Origin: DASRJG01 sp032124015
Lineage (GTDB): Bacteria > Acidobacteriota > Polarisedimenticolia > Polarisedimenticolales > DASRJG01
DNA length: 64,000 nucleotides
Reading direction: 5' to 3'
NCBI GenBank assembly: GCA_032124015.1
Contig: JAQBEH010000152.1
Location: 1 to 64,000, forward strand
The notes under the pieces are model-generated. The model saw only the letters and a list, made by a program, of their open reading frames with translations. It was not told where the DNA came from and ran no database searches. Positions 26,789 through 35,365 of this stretch are shown piece by piece (position 1 is the first letter of the stretch; every line of letters begins with the position of its first letter). Position numbers and translations under genes: made by a program.

Positions 26789-28015
26789 CTAGACCGATTT
26801 CAGGAGGTGGCCCATCTTTCGTTTCTTGGTTTCGAGGTACCCGCGATTGTCGTCGCCCGGAGCCGCTTCGAGCTGAACACGTTCGACGATCTCGAGTCCG
26901 TACCCCTTCAGCGCGACGTACTTCCCCGGGTTGTTGGTCAGAAGCCTCAGGCGGCGGATCCCGAGATCGTAGAGGATCTGCGCCCCAACCCCGTAGTCCC
27001 GGTGATCCGCGCGGAATCCGAGCGCCAGGTTCGCTTCCACCGTGTCCTTGTGCTGGCGGTCCTGCAGTTCGTACGCGCGAAGTTTGTTCGCCAGGCCGAT
27101 CCCCCGCCCCTCCTGGCGCAGATAGAGGATCACGCCCGTCCCCTCGCTTTGAATCATCTCCATCGCGCGATGAAGCTGATCGCCGCAGTCGCAACGCGTC
27201 GAACCGAAAACGTCGCCCGTCAGGCACTCGGAGTGCACGCGGACGAGCACGGGCTCGTCGGGCTTCGGGTCCCCCATGACGAGGGCCACGTGCGTGCGGT
27301 CCTCGAGCTCGGTGTGGAACGCGTGAATCGTCCACGCGCCCCGCTCGGTCGGCAGTTGCGGCGAGGCGACGCGGGTGACCAATCGTTCGGTGCGCATTCG
27401 GTAGCGAATCAGATCGGCGATCGACAGGAGCTTCAAACCGTGAGCCGCCGCGAACGGGAGCAACTCAGGAAGACGCGCCATCGTTCCGTCGACGTTCATG
27501 ATCTCGCACACGACTCCAGCGGGGTTGAGCCCCGCGAGGCGGCAGAGATCGACGATGGCCTCGGTGTGCCCGGCGCGCTTCAAGACCCCGCCCGCCACCG
27601 CGCGCAGCGGAAAGATGTGGCCCGGCCGAGCGAGATCTTCGGGGCGGGTCGCCGGGTCAACCGCGACGCGAATCGTGCGGGCGCGGTCGGCCGCCGAGAT
27701 TCCGGTCGTCACCTCGCTGCGTGCCTCGATCGAAACACAAAATGCGGTGCCGCGGCGTGCGGTGTTTTCTTGCACCATGGGCGGGATCTGCAAGGCGTCC
27801 AAACGCTCGGACGTCATCGGAAGGCAGATGAGGCCGCGCCCGTGGGTCGCCATGAAATTGATGATCTCCGGCGAGACGAATTCCGCGGCGCACGCGAGGT
27901 CGCCCTCATTTTCGCGGTCCTCGTCGTCCAACACGACGACGACCCGGCCGGCGCGGAGATCCGCTAGGGCCTCTTCGACCCCTGCGAACCGGGGCTTGTC
28001 GTGCTCTTCGCTCAT
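26789..28015 (-). CDS. ribBA: Bifunctional 3,4-dihydroxy-2-butanone-4-phosphate synthase / GTP cyclohydrolase II
   Basis: Two-domain riboflavin enzyme of 408 residues. The DHBP synthase half shows VLDDEDRENEGDL, ATHGRGLICLPM and RAGHTEAIVDL. The GTP cyclohydrolase II half shows the zinc-binding SECLTGDVFGSTRCDCGDQL, the catalytic RQEGRGIGLANKL and LTNNPGKYVALKGYGLEI. Both active sites appear complete, so it supplies both early precursors. ATG 28015 overlaps ribE's TGA (ATGA). Confidence 0.96.
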   Translation of the reverse strand: MSEEHDKPRFAGVEEALADLRAGRVVVVLDDEDRENEGDLACAAEFVSPEIINFMATHGRGLICLPMTSERLDALQIPPMVQENTARRGTAFCVSIEARSEVTTGISAADRARTIRVAVDPATRPEDLARPGHIFPLRAVAGGVLKRAGHTEAIVDLCRLAGLNPAGVVCEIMNVDGTMARLPELLPFAAAHGLKLLSIADLIRYRMRTERLVTRVASPQLPTERGAWTIHAFHTELEDRTHVALVMGDPKPDEPVLVRVHSECLTGDVFGSTRCDCGDQLHRAMEMIQSEGTGVILYLRQEGRGIGLANKLRAYELQDRQHKDTVEANLALGFRADHRDYGVGAQILYDLGIRRLRLLTNNPGKYVALKGYGLEIVERVQLEAAPGDDNRGYLETKKRKMGHLLKSV

Positions 28016-28608
28016 CGTCGCCTCTCGTTCATCAACGCCTCAAGATAGCGTGCGATGACATCCGCCTCCAAATTGACGCCCTGCCCGGCCCTGAGGCCTC
28101 CCAGTTTGGTCCGCGCGAGCGTCTGCGGGATCAGCGCGACCTCGAAGCTGCGCGATTGCACCGCAGAGACCGTCAGGGAGACGCCGTTTATCGCAATCGA
28201 CCCCTTGCGGGCCACCAATCCACGCAGGGCCGAAGGGAGCGCGATCGTCAGGCGCACGTCGTCTCCCCGTCGCCGCAACGCGATGACCTTGGCGACGGCG
28301 TCCACGTGCCCTTGCACGAGGTGCCCTCCCAGACGGTCGCCCACCGCAAGCGAGCGCTCGAGATGCACTCCATCCCCGATGCGCAATCCGCCGAGGGTCG
28401 TGCGCTTCAACGTCTCGGCAACCGCGTCCACCTCGAAGGCGTTTCCCTTCCGGCGGGCGATCGTGAGGCAGACGCCGTCCACCGCCACGCTCTCGCCGTC
28501 CCGCATCGACGCCACCGGCAGATCGGTTGAAATCGTCAATCGGGTGGCGCCCGTCCCCGGAACGACGCGCTGTACGCGGCCGACTGTTTCGATCAATCCG
28601 GTGAACAT
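28012..28608 (-). CDS. ribE: Riboflavin synthase alpha chain
   Basis: Dismutates two 6,7-dimethyl-8-ribityllumazine molecules to riboflavin. 198 residues with the diagnostic N-terminus MFTGLIETVG and two homologous barrels, each with a GVCLT / GVSLT motif and a GGHLVQGHVD active-site segment in the first. ATG 28608 shares one base with the ribD stop (TGATG). Lumazine synthase (ribH) is not in this window. Confidence 0.95.
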   Translation of the reverse strand: MFTGLIETVGRVQRVVPGTGATRLTISTDLPVASMRDGESVAVDGVCLTIARRKGNAFEVDAVAETLKRTTLGGLRIGDGVHLERSLAVGDRLGGHLVQGHVDAVAKVIALRRRGDDVRLTIALPSALRGLVARKGSIAINGVSLTVSAVQSRSFEVALIPQTLARTKLGGLRAGQGVNLEADVIARYLEALMNERRR

Positions 28609-29708
28609 CAGGGCGCCTCGAGCCTGCCGACGAGAACCACGTCTTGCCCCAACGGGATCGTCGCCGAACGGACGAAACGCCACGCCTTCCCGGGCTCGCT
28701 GACGGCGGGAACGTCGACGACGGGCGTCGCGTCGCCGGCGCCGAAGAGTCGATCGGCGATGAACAGCACGACGTCGTCCACGAGGCCGCTGCTCAGGAAT
28801 GCGCCCAAGGTCTTGCCGCCTCCTTCGACCAGCACCGATTGCACGCCGACCCGGTGAAGGTCACAAAGAACCGCGGCAAGGTCGAAACCCGCGGCGGAAT
28901 GCGCAACCGGGACGATCTCGGCAATATCGCGAAAACGGGCGACCTCGACTTCCGGACAACCGGTCGCGACGTAAACGCGCGTGGGAGGAGCTTTCGGGTG
29001 TTCCCGCAGAAAAACCTTGGCCGCAGGATCCAGCGCCAATCGAGGTGCCAAAACCACGCGCCGCCGCACGGCGTCGACACCCGGAAGGCGAACCGTCAAG
29101 CTCGGGTCGTCACGCCGTACTGTTTCCGCGCCCACGAGAACGGCATCGTGGCGAAACCTCAGGCGGTGCGCGTAGCGGCGCGACGCGTCGCCGGTGACCC
29201 AGTTGGACTGCCCCATGGCTGCCGAGATCCGGCCGTCCAACGACTGGGCCGCCTTGAGCGTCACCCAGGGACGACCCCGTTGGTGCGTGGAGAAAAACGG
29301 CGCGTTCAACGCGAGCGATTCCGATGCGAGCACGCCGTCGGTGACGGCGATCCCCGCCGCTCGAAGCGCCGAGAGCCCGCGCCCGTTCACCAGCGGATTC
29401 GGGTCCACGATCGCGGCGACGACCCGACCGATGCCGGCCCGCACGATCGCCGCGGAGCACGGAGCCGTGCGGCCGTGATGTGCGCAGGGCTCGAGGTTCA
29501 CGTACAACGTCGCGCCGCGCGCGCGCGCGCCGGCTTGCTCGAGCGCGATCGCTTCGGCGTGCGGCTCTCCCGCTGCGCGATGGAATCCGCAACCGACGAG
29601 AACACCGTCGTTCACGATGACGCAGCCCACGAGCGGGTTCGGGCGCGTGGTCCCCTCGCCCAACGCAGCGAGCGCCAGGGCCTGCGCCATCCACGCCCGG
29701 TCGCTCAC
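28608..29708 (-). CDS. ribD: Bifunctional diaminohydroxyphosphoribosylaminopyrimidine deaminase / reductase
   Basis: 366 residues. The N-terminal zinc deaminase has GEPHAEAIAL and LEPCAHHGRTAPC (His and two Cys ligands plus the proton-shuttle Glu). The C-terminal NADPH-dependent reductase has WVTLKAAQSLDGRISA, SNWVTGDASR, and VEGGGKTLGAFL. GTG start at 29708 overlaps the ftsY stop (GTGA), placing riboflavin synthesis in the SRP gene run. Confidence 0.95.
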   Translation of the reverse strand: MSDRAWMAQALALAALGEGTTRPNPLVGCVIVNDGVLVGCGFHRAAGEPHAEAIALEQAGARARGATLYVNLEPCAHHGRTAPCSAAIVRAGIGRVVAAIVDPNPLVNGRGLSALRAAGIAVTDGVLASESLALNAPFFSTHQRGRPWVTLKAAQSLDGRISAAMGQSNWVTGDASRRYAHRLRFRHDAVLVGAETVRRDDPSLTVRLPGVDAVRRRVVLAPRLALDPAAKVFLREHPKAPPTRVYVATGCPEVEVARFRDIAEIVPVAHSAAGFDLAAVLCDLHRVGVQSVLVEGGGKTLGAFLSSGLVDDVVLFIADRLFGAGDATPVVDVPAVSEPGKAWRFVRSATIPLGQDVVLVGRLEAP

Positions 29709-30628
29709 GTCGCGTCCTCCCCGCCGAGGAGGCCGTCGACGTACGCCGCGGTATCGAACTCGAGGAGGTCATCGAGACCCTCGCCGACCCCGACGTAGCG
29801 GATCGGGACGCCGAGTTCCCGCCGGATCACCAGCGCGACTCCGCCCTTCGCAGTCCCGTCGAGCTTCGTCAAGACGACGCCCGTGATCACTGCCGCCTTC
29901 GTGAATTCGCGTGCCTGCTGCAGTCCGTTCTGCCCCGTCGTCGCGTCGATCACGAGGAGCACCTCGTGCGGCGCCCCGGGGATCTCGCGCGCGGCGATAC
30001 GCGCCATTTTCTGGAGCTCGGCCATCAGAGGCGCCTTGGTGTGGAGTCTTCCCGCGGTGTCGACGAGCACGGTGTCGATCCGGCGCGCACGCGCCGCCGT
30101 CAAAGCGTCGAACACCACGGCGGAGGGATCGGAGCCCTCGCGATGGCGCACGACCTCGACGCCGGCCCGTTCGGCCCACCGCTCGAGTTGGTCGATCGCG
30201 GCGGCGCGAAACGTATCCGCCGCCACGACGATCACCTTGCGCCCGGAGGCTTGCTCCCGGGCGGCGAGCTTTCCGATCGTCGTCGTCTTGCCGCCGCCGT
30301 TCACGCCGACGATGAAAATGACGCGCGGCGGATCGACGGGTGCTTCCGCGGCGCCGGCTCCGCCAAGCGCGGCGACGAGCGCCGCGCGCAGCGCTTCGCG
30401 CAACCCCGAACCGTCGAGCGTCCCTGCACGCGCCTGCCGTCGCGCCCCCTCGACGATCTCCTGGGTCAACGCGGGACCGATGTCCGCGGACAGCAGACTG
30501 GTCTCGAGCTCTTCCAACGTCGACTCGTCCACGACGTGGGACGTCAAAGCGGAGCGCAGCGACGTGGCGATGCCCTCGCGCGTGCGCGTCAGGCCACGAA
30601 CGAGCTTCTTGAATGCGTCGAAAGCCAT
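29705..30628 (-). CDS. ftsY: Signal recognition particle receptor FtsY
   Basis: SRP receptor GTPase, 307 residues: a short NG-only form without the long acidic A domain seen in E. coli. Motifs: GVNGGGKTTTIGKLA, ADTFRAAAIDQLERW, DTAGRLHTKAPLM, TKLDGTAKGG, and the C-terminal GVGEGLDDLLEFD. Begins 7 bp after the TPR lipoprotein stop. Confidence 0.97.
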   Translation of the reverse strand: MAFDAFKKLVRGLTRTREGIATSLRSALTSHVVDESTLEELETSLLSADIGPALTQEIVEGARRQARAGTLDGSGLREALRAALVAALGGAGAAEAPVDPPRVIFIVGVNGGGKTTTIGKLAAREQASGRKVIVVAADTFRAAAIDQLERWAERAGVEVVRHREGSDPSAVVFDALTAARARRIDTVLVDTAGRLHTKAPLMAELQKMARIAAREIPGAPHEVLLVIDATTGQNGLQQAREFTKAAVITGVVLTKLDGTAKGGVALVIRRELGVPIRYVGVGEGLDDLLEFDTAAYVDGLLGGEDAT

Positions 30629-30635
30629 CGGCGCG

Positions 30636-31412
30636 TCAGGGAAGCATCTTCATGAGGTCGAAGGCTTTCGAAGCGCTCTCGCTCCCGGGCGAGAGTTCTT
30701 GGCAGCGGGCGAAGTGCTCGCGCGCCTTGCCCGGCTCGTCGAGTTTCATGTAGGCGAGGCCGATCCGGTACTGATACTCGCCGTTGGCCTTGTAATCGGG
30801 TGCGGCGACTTCGTACTCGCGCGCGGCTTCCTCGAGAAGTCCCGCCTTGTCGAGCGCCGAAGCGAGTTCGAAGTGCCCTCGCCAGAACTTGGGATTGATT
30901 TCGACCGCCTGCCGCAACTGAGAGATCGCCTCGTCTTGGCGGCCTTCGGAGCGGTAGAGGATCCCGAGATTGAGGTGGGCTTTTTCGGGGGACGCGTAGG
31001 ACGGGTCGGCGAGAACTTGCAGGAACTGCCGTTCAGCCTCGTCTTTTCGCCCGGTGGCGTCGTACAACGCGCCGAGGTTGTTGCGCGCGTCGGTCAGTCG
31101 AGGATCAAGTTCAAGCGCCTCCGTGAACGCCTGTTCCGCCTGCGTATTGCGCCCGGCGAGGAAGCACAACTGCCCGTAGTAGTTCCGTAGCGCCGCGTTT
31201 TCCGGCTGCGATGCGGTCGCCTTTTCCAGGATGTCGAGCGCCTCGTTCACCTTTCCCGCGGCGAAAAACGACTCGGCAAGCCGAATGTTCGTCGCAGCTA
31301 CCGAGGCCGGGTCTTTGGGCTTGGCCTTGGGCGCTCCGCACGCCGACAGTCCTGCGGCCAGGAACGCCACCAAGAGGATTTCGAGCGCCGGAAACCTTAC
31401 GGTACCTTTCAT
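30636..31412 (-). CDS. TPR-repeat lipoprotein
   Basis: Predicted lipoprotein of 258 residues. The signal peptide ends in the lipobox LSAC, with Cys25 as the acylation site. The mature part is a chain of about six TPRs (AALRNYYGQLCFLAGRNTQA; TDARNNLGALYDATGRKDEA; AHLNLGILYRSEGRQDEAIS). The length and repeat layout recall PilF/PilW pilotin-like proteins, but no pilus gene is adjacent. ATG 31412 is chosen because it places the hydrophobic signal directly at the N-terminus. It lies between the sigma factor and ftsY. Confidence 0.8.
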   Translation of the reverse strand: MKGTVRFPALEILLVAFLAAGLSACGAPKAKPKDPASVAATNIRLAESFFAAGKVNEALDILEKATASQPENAALRNYYGQLCFLAGRNTQAEQAFTEALELDPRLTDARNNLGALYDATGRKDEAERQFLQVLADPSYASPEKAHLNLGILYRSEGRQDEAISQLRQAVEINPKFWRGHFELASALDKAGLLEEAAREYEVAAPDYKANGEYQYRIGLAYMKLDEPGKAREHFARCQELSPGSESASKAFDLMKMLP

Positions 31413-31451
31413 CGAGGCAACCTCATCGCTCAGAGTGGCGTGCATTGTAGT

Positions 31452-32411
31452 TCACGAGCGCCCCACGCGGATGCTCTCGAGATCGCCTATCTCGCCCTTC
31501 AGGTGTTCCCGCAGCCGCGCCATGAGCCTCGCCTCGGCCTGGCGGACCGCCTCGCGAGTGGTGCCGAACCGATCCCCGATCACCTGGAGCGTCACCGGAT
31601 CGTCGGAGAGCAGCCGTTCGTCGAGGATCACCTTCTCGCGGTCGCCGAGCCCGACGCGAAACCGGTCGATCGCCTCTTTGACCTTGTCCTGAAGCTCGCG
31701 GCGCGCAACGTCCTCCTCGACCGTCGGCCCCGTGTCCGGAATCAGATCTCCGCGCGTCCGGTCCTCCGCGTCGCCCAAGGGAGCGTCGAGGGAGACGTCC
31801 TGGGAGTGGAGGGCGCGCTCGACGTCCATTACGTCCTCTTCCGAGACGTTGAAGTGGTCGGCGAGCATCTTCGGGCCAACGTCGAAGCCCTCCGCGATCA
31901 GACGCGCCTTCTCCTGCCGCAGGTTGCGCAGGAGCTTGCGCCGGGCGTTGGTCGTTCCGACGCGCACGAGGCGAACGTTGTCGAGGAGGAACTTGACGAT
32001 GTACGCCCGGATCCACCACGCGGCGTAGGTCGGGAGCCTCACGCCAAGCTCCGGATCGAACCGCTCGATCGCGGCGAGGAGGCCGAGGTTTCCTTCTTGT
32101 ACGAGGTCGAGCAAGTTGCGAGCCGCGCGACGGTACGACAGCGCCACCCTTACGACCTGCATGAGGTTCGAGGTCACCAGACGAAACAGAGCCTCGCGGT
32201 CTCCGGTGTCCCGGTAGCGCCGGGCGAGATCCTGCTCTTCCTCCCGAGAAAGCGCTGGGTACTTGCGAACCTCCCCGAGGTAGCGCCGGAACGGATCAGA
32301 AGGGACCAACGCACGCGCGCTGCTTCGGGACGAATCCTTCCCGCGCGTCAGATCGAGGACGGCTTCCTTCGGATCGTCCGGGTCGAGCTCGATGGGCCCG
32401 TCGGGGGTCAT
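31452..32411 (-). CDS. rpoH: RpoH-like (sigma-32 type) RNA polymerase sigma factor
   Basis: Group 3 sigma-70-family factor of 319 residues. Region 1.2/2.1 (DPFRRYLGEVRKYPALSREE), region 2.2-2.4 (LVQEGNLGLLAAIERFDPELG; YAAWWIRAYI), region 3 and region 4 (VIGDRFGTTREAVRQAEARL) are all present. The segment ARRKLLRNLRQEKA after region 2.4 corresponds to the 'RpoH box' that distinguishes sigma-32 from other sigma-70 relatives. Probably directs heat-shock or envelope-stress genes; regulation by DnaK/FtsH is family knowledge, not visible here. Confidence 0.85.
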   Translation of the reverse strand: MTPDGPIELDPDDPKEAVLDLTRGKDSSRSSARALVPSDPFRRYLGEVRKYPALSREEEQDLARRYRDTGDREALFRLVTSNLMQVVRVALSYRRAARNLLDLVQEGNLGLLAAIERFDPELGVRLPTYAAWWIRAYIVKFLLDNVRLVRVGTTNARRKLLRNLRQEKARLIAEGFDVGPKMLADHFNVSEEDVMDVERALHSQDVSLDAPLGDAEDRTRGDLIPDTGPTVEEDVARRELQDKVKEAIDRFRVGLGDREKVILDERLLSDDPVTLQVIGDRFGTTREAVRQAEARLMARLREHLKGEIGDLESIRVGRS

Positions 32412-32453
32412 CCGTCGAACACTAGCAGGTTTCGGCGAAACGGCGCGTCGGCG

Positions 32454-33329
32454 CTAGAAGAGCGCTTCACCCAAGTACTTGCGCGGATCGACCTGCACGC
32501 CGGCTCTGAAGACCTCGTAATGGAGGTGCGGACCGGTCGAGCGCCCGGTCGATCCCACGAGGCCGATCACGTCGCCGCGCTTGACCCTCTGGCCGGGGGC
32601 AACCATCACGCGGCTCAAGTGACCGTAGCGCGTGCTCATCCCGAAACCATGGACGACCTGGATCATCGCTCCGTAACCCGCCATGCGCCCTGCGGCCGTG
32701 ACGAGCCCGTCGGCGGACGCCCGAACGGGGGTTCCGGTCGAGGCCACGATGTCGACACCCTTGTGGAACTCCCGCGTGCCGTCGATCGGGTCGCGGCGCC
32801 AACCGTAGCCATCCGAGAAGAAACCGCTGACCGGAGCGAGGCTCGGCGTCGACGCAAGGACCTTGAGGCGTTCGCCCCAGGCCTGCTCGAGACGGTCGAA
32901 AGACGTGTCGAGATTTTCGATCCGTTTTTGCAGCGCCGAGCTTTCTTCGCCGAAGATGTCGGCGCGCGCGCCGAACGTCTTTCCGGCCCCGCCCGATGGG
33001 TGCTCCGAGGGGATGTCTTTGAGGCCGACCGATTGGGCCAACTTGCCGGCGACCGACTCGACCGCGGCGAGCTGCTCGCCCATCTGCGCCACCACCTCTT
33101 CGTAGTGGGACTTGTCCGCTCGGAGCTTCTGATTTTCCAGCTCGATCGCAGCGGCACGCTCGGCCAAGGCACGGGAGTTAAAGAAATAGTGAGGAGCCCA
33201 TGCGGCCGCGCCGCCGACGGCCAAGGACAAGACACAGATTGCGAGAACGAAATTCCTCGAGACGTGGAGCTTTCGGAATCGGGCATGTGCGTGAGGGAGG
33301 ATGAAGATCGTGTAAAACTTCCTCGACAT
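32454..33329 (-). CDS. Membrane-anchored M23-family metallopeptidase
   Basis: Murein endopeptidase of the lysostaphin/LytM type, 291 residues. N-terminal anchor (about residues 25-45), a coiled-coil (about 55-90), then the M23 domain with zinc ligands in REFHKGVDI and HLHYEVFR (HxxxD and HxH motifs) and a preceding FFSDGYGWRRDP. These motifs are complete, so activity is likely, unlike degenerate EnvC-type activators. Excellent AGGAGGT seven bases before the ATG at 33329. Confidence 0.88.
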   Translation of the reverse strand: MSRKFYTIFILPHAHARFRKLHVSRNFVLAICVLSLAVGGAAAWAPHYFFNSRALAERAAAIELENQKLRADKSHYEEVVAQMGEQLAAVESVAGKLAQSVGLKDIPSEHPSGGAGKTFGARADIFGEESSALQKRIENLDTSFDRLEQAWGERLKVLASTPSLAPVSGFFSDGYGWRRDPIDGTREFHKGVDIVASTGTPVRASADGLVTAAGRMAGYGAMIQVVHGFGMSTRYGHLSRVMVAPGQRVKRGDVIGLVGSTGRSTGPHLHYEVFRAGVQVDPRKYLGEALF

Positions 33330-33408
33330 CCCCTTACCTCCTCGCCGCGTCTTGTTCCGCGACCCGAAGTCCTTAGTATCGACGCTTCGAGGCCAAAAAA
33401 CCCAGCGG

Positions 33409-33437
33409 AAGCTACCATGGTCGCCACGGGGCGTCAA
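33409..33437 (-). promoter_or_regulatory. Candidate sigma-70 promoter for the M23 peptidase - rpoH run
   Basis: On the minus strand TTGACG, a 17-nt spacer and TAGCTT. The -35 box is good and the -10 is weak. It lies in the 228-bp gap between purC and the peptidase, the largest gap of this minus-strand run. The rest of that gap shows a small TTCGG/CCGAA hairpin but no convincing terminator and no coding sequence. Confidence 0.4.
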
Positions 33438-33557
33438 TTCTCGGTCTCGACTCCAGCTAGCAAGAAGCGTTCCTCGGAAAATCGGCCTGTTTCGAGAACC
33501 TGAGCTACGATTCGGTCATCCGAAGCCTCTTTTCGTCAGGGGTCGACGCGGATTGCG

Positions 33558-34454
33558 TCACAGAACGACATCCCTTCCGGTGAGGCGGCGGAAGATGTCC
33601 AGGTATCGGCTGCGGAGCCCCTGAACGATCTCCTCGGGGAGGCCGGGCGCGGGAGGGCGTTTGTCCCACCCCAAACCTTCGACGTAGTCTCGGACGAACT
33701 GCTTGTCCAAGGACACTTGAGCCCCGCCCGGGCGGTAGGTGGAAGCTGGCCAAAATCTCGAGGAGTCGGGGGTGAGCATCTCGTCCGCGATGGTCAACGT
33801 CGCCCCAGCGTAGCCGAATTCGAATTTGGTGTCGGCAATGAGGATGCCCTTGCCCGTCGCATGGCGGCAGGCCTCGCGGTAGAGGGCGAGCGTCAGTTCG
33901 CGCACGCGTTCGGCCCTCTCGCCTCCGAGAATCGCCGCCGCGGCGTCGAACGAGATGTTCTCGTCGTGGCCGCTTTCCGCCTTGGTGGCGGGCGTAAAGA
34001 TCGGCTCCGGGAGCGCGTCGGACTCTCTGAGGCCCGGGGCCAGCCTCAGCCCGCAGATCGTCCCCCGCTGCTCGTACTCCTTCCATCCCGAACCCGCCAG
34101 ATAGCCGCGCGCCACGCACTCGATCGGGAGCATTTCGAGCTTAAGGACCAGCGTCGACCGCCCGGCGAGCGTCGTCGCATGGACACGCACGGCTTCGGGG
34201 AAGGCGGAGACATCCGTCGCGATGACATGGTTGGGAACGATGCGTTGCGTCCGCTCGAACCAATATGCGGAGAGCTGGTTCAACACCTTGCCCTTGTCCG
34301 GGATCGGGTCGGGAAAAACGCAGTCGAACGCCGAGAGGCGGTCGGTGGCGACCAGGAGCAACGTGTCGCCCAGGTCGTACACGTCGCGCACCTTGCCGCG
34401 TGAGGCGGGCGGCAGTCCCGAGAGTTCTGTGCGGTACACGGCAGTTGAGGTCAT
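33558..34454 (-). CDS. purC: Phosphoribosylaminoimidazole-succinocarboxamide synthase
   Basis: SAICAR synthetase of purine biosynthesis, 298 residues, the longer bacterial/yeast-like form. Motifs: RGKVRDVYDLGD, ATDRLSAFD, IPDKGKVLNQLS, VARGYLAGSGWKEY, ADTKFEFG, and LDKQFVRDY. The ATG at 34454 overlaps the stop of the lipid-kinase homologue (ATGA), so a purine gene is coupled to the pyrimidine operon. No other pur gene is in the window. Confidence 0.95.
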   Translation of the reverse strand: MTSTAVYRTELSGLPPASRGKVRDVYDLGDTLLLVATDRLSAFDCVFPDPIPDKGKVLNQLSAYWFERTQRIVPNHVIATDVSAFPEAVRVHATTLAGRSTLVLKLEMLPIECVARGYLAGSGWKEYEQRGTICGLRLAPGLRESDALPEPIFTPATKAESGHDENISFDAAAAILGGERAERVRELTLALYREACRHATGKGILIADTKFEFGYAGATLTIADEMLTPDSSRFWPASTYRPGGAQVSLDKQFVRDYVEGLGWDKRPPAPGLPEEIVQGLRSRYLDIFRRLTGRDVVL

Positions 34455-35365
34455 GGACTCCTCCGGAGGGTCGCCAGCACGAGGATACGCTCGGAGAGGC
34501 CGACCACGACCGGGAGCGTACCCGAAAGTTCACCGTCGAGGTGGTACGGGATGTCGTCGCTCGAGGCGGCGATTTCGACCAGCCGCGCCGGCACCAGCGT
34601 GACCCCGGCGCATCCGGCGTGCGCGCCCGAAAACAGCCGCGGGACGATCCGCGCGAATCGCGCCGCACCTCCGGAAAACGCGCACAACTCGAGGCCATCG
34701 ACGTCGAGCTGGGCGTGAGGTGTCGGCCGAAGGAAGCCGCCATAGAGCGGGGCGCGGCCGATGATCGTCGTGTGCGCGTCGGATCGAATGCCGTCATGAA
34801 CGATCGTCAGACGCGGAAACGGAAACGTTCGCAACCCTTTCAGGGCGCCGCGGATGTAGTCGCCGAATCCGATTTTTCCCGAAACGCCGCGGAGCAACTC
34901 TCGTAGGACCCACGCATCGAACCCGGCGCCGGCCATGAGCAGGAAGACGCGTCCCGCCGCCGTCCCCGGCCTCACGGCGCAAGGGCGATAGCCGTCGATC
35001 ACACGCGCCACGGCCTGCGCAGGATCGAGCGGGAGACCCAGGATCCGCGCCAAGAGGTTCATGGTGCCCGCGGGCGCAATGCCCAAGGCGACACGGCTCC
35101 CCGCAAGGCCATTGGCGGCTTCGTTCAGGGTCCCGTCGCCACCGGCGACGACGACGAGATCGTAGCCTTCCGCCTCGGCGCGCGACGCGAAGTGCCGCGC
35201 ATCTCCGGGTTGTGCGGTACGTTGCAACGTCACCGCGCACCCCGCGCCGGACGCAACGCGGGCCGCGGCCTCCCCCGCCGGATCGCCGCGATTGGCGCCC
35301 GCCGTGGGATTCGCGAGCACGAGCACCCGGCGAGCGCGGACGCTCGTCGAGGACCCCACCGTCAC
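34451..35365 (-). CDS. Diacylglycerol-kinase-family lipid kinase (DagK/YegS-like)
   Basis: About 304 residues. The kinase signature VVVAGGDGTLNEAANGL and GIAPAGTMNLLARILGLP mark the DAGK catalytic domain, which phosphorylates diacylglycerol or related lipids with ATP. The C-terminal beta-rich domain (HTTIIGRAPLYGGFL; LDGELSG) is also present. The GTG start at 35365 overlaps the pyrC TGA (GTGA); upstream readings in this frame are only the shadow of pyrC. True substrate (diacylglycerol, phosphatidylglycerol, sphingoid base) cannot be told from sequence. Confidence 0.85.
   Translation of the reverse strand: MTVGSSTSVRARRVLVLANPTAGANRGDPAGEAAARVASGAGCAVTLQRTAQPGDARHFASRAEAEGYDLVVVAGGDGTLNEAANGLAGSRVALGIAPAGTMNLLARILGLPLDPAQAVARVIDGYRPCAVRPGTAAGRVFLLMAGAGFDAWVLRELLRGVSGKIGFGDYIRGALKGLRTFPFPRLTIVHDGIRSDAHTTIIGRAPLYGGFLRPTPHAQLDVDGLELCAFSGGAARFARIVPRLFSGAHAGCAGVTLVPARLVEIAASSDDIPYHLDGELSGTLPVVVGLSERILVLATLRRSP

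Noticed and set aside
29709..29760. FMN riboswitch before ribD
   Set aside because: ribD begins inside the ftsY stop codon, so there is no leader; no RFN-element core is seen.
31440..33503. A 687-codon plus-strand open frame
   Set aside because: Antisense to the sigma factor and the M23 peptidase; a shadow frame without motifs.
33330..33557. Small gene or terminator in the 228-bp gap after purC
   Set aside because: No start with ribosome-binding site and homology; the TTTTTT on the minus strand near 33396-33401 has no stem before it.
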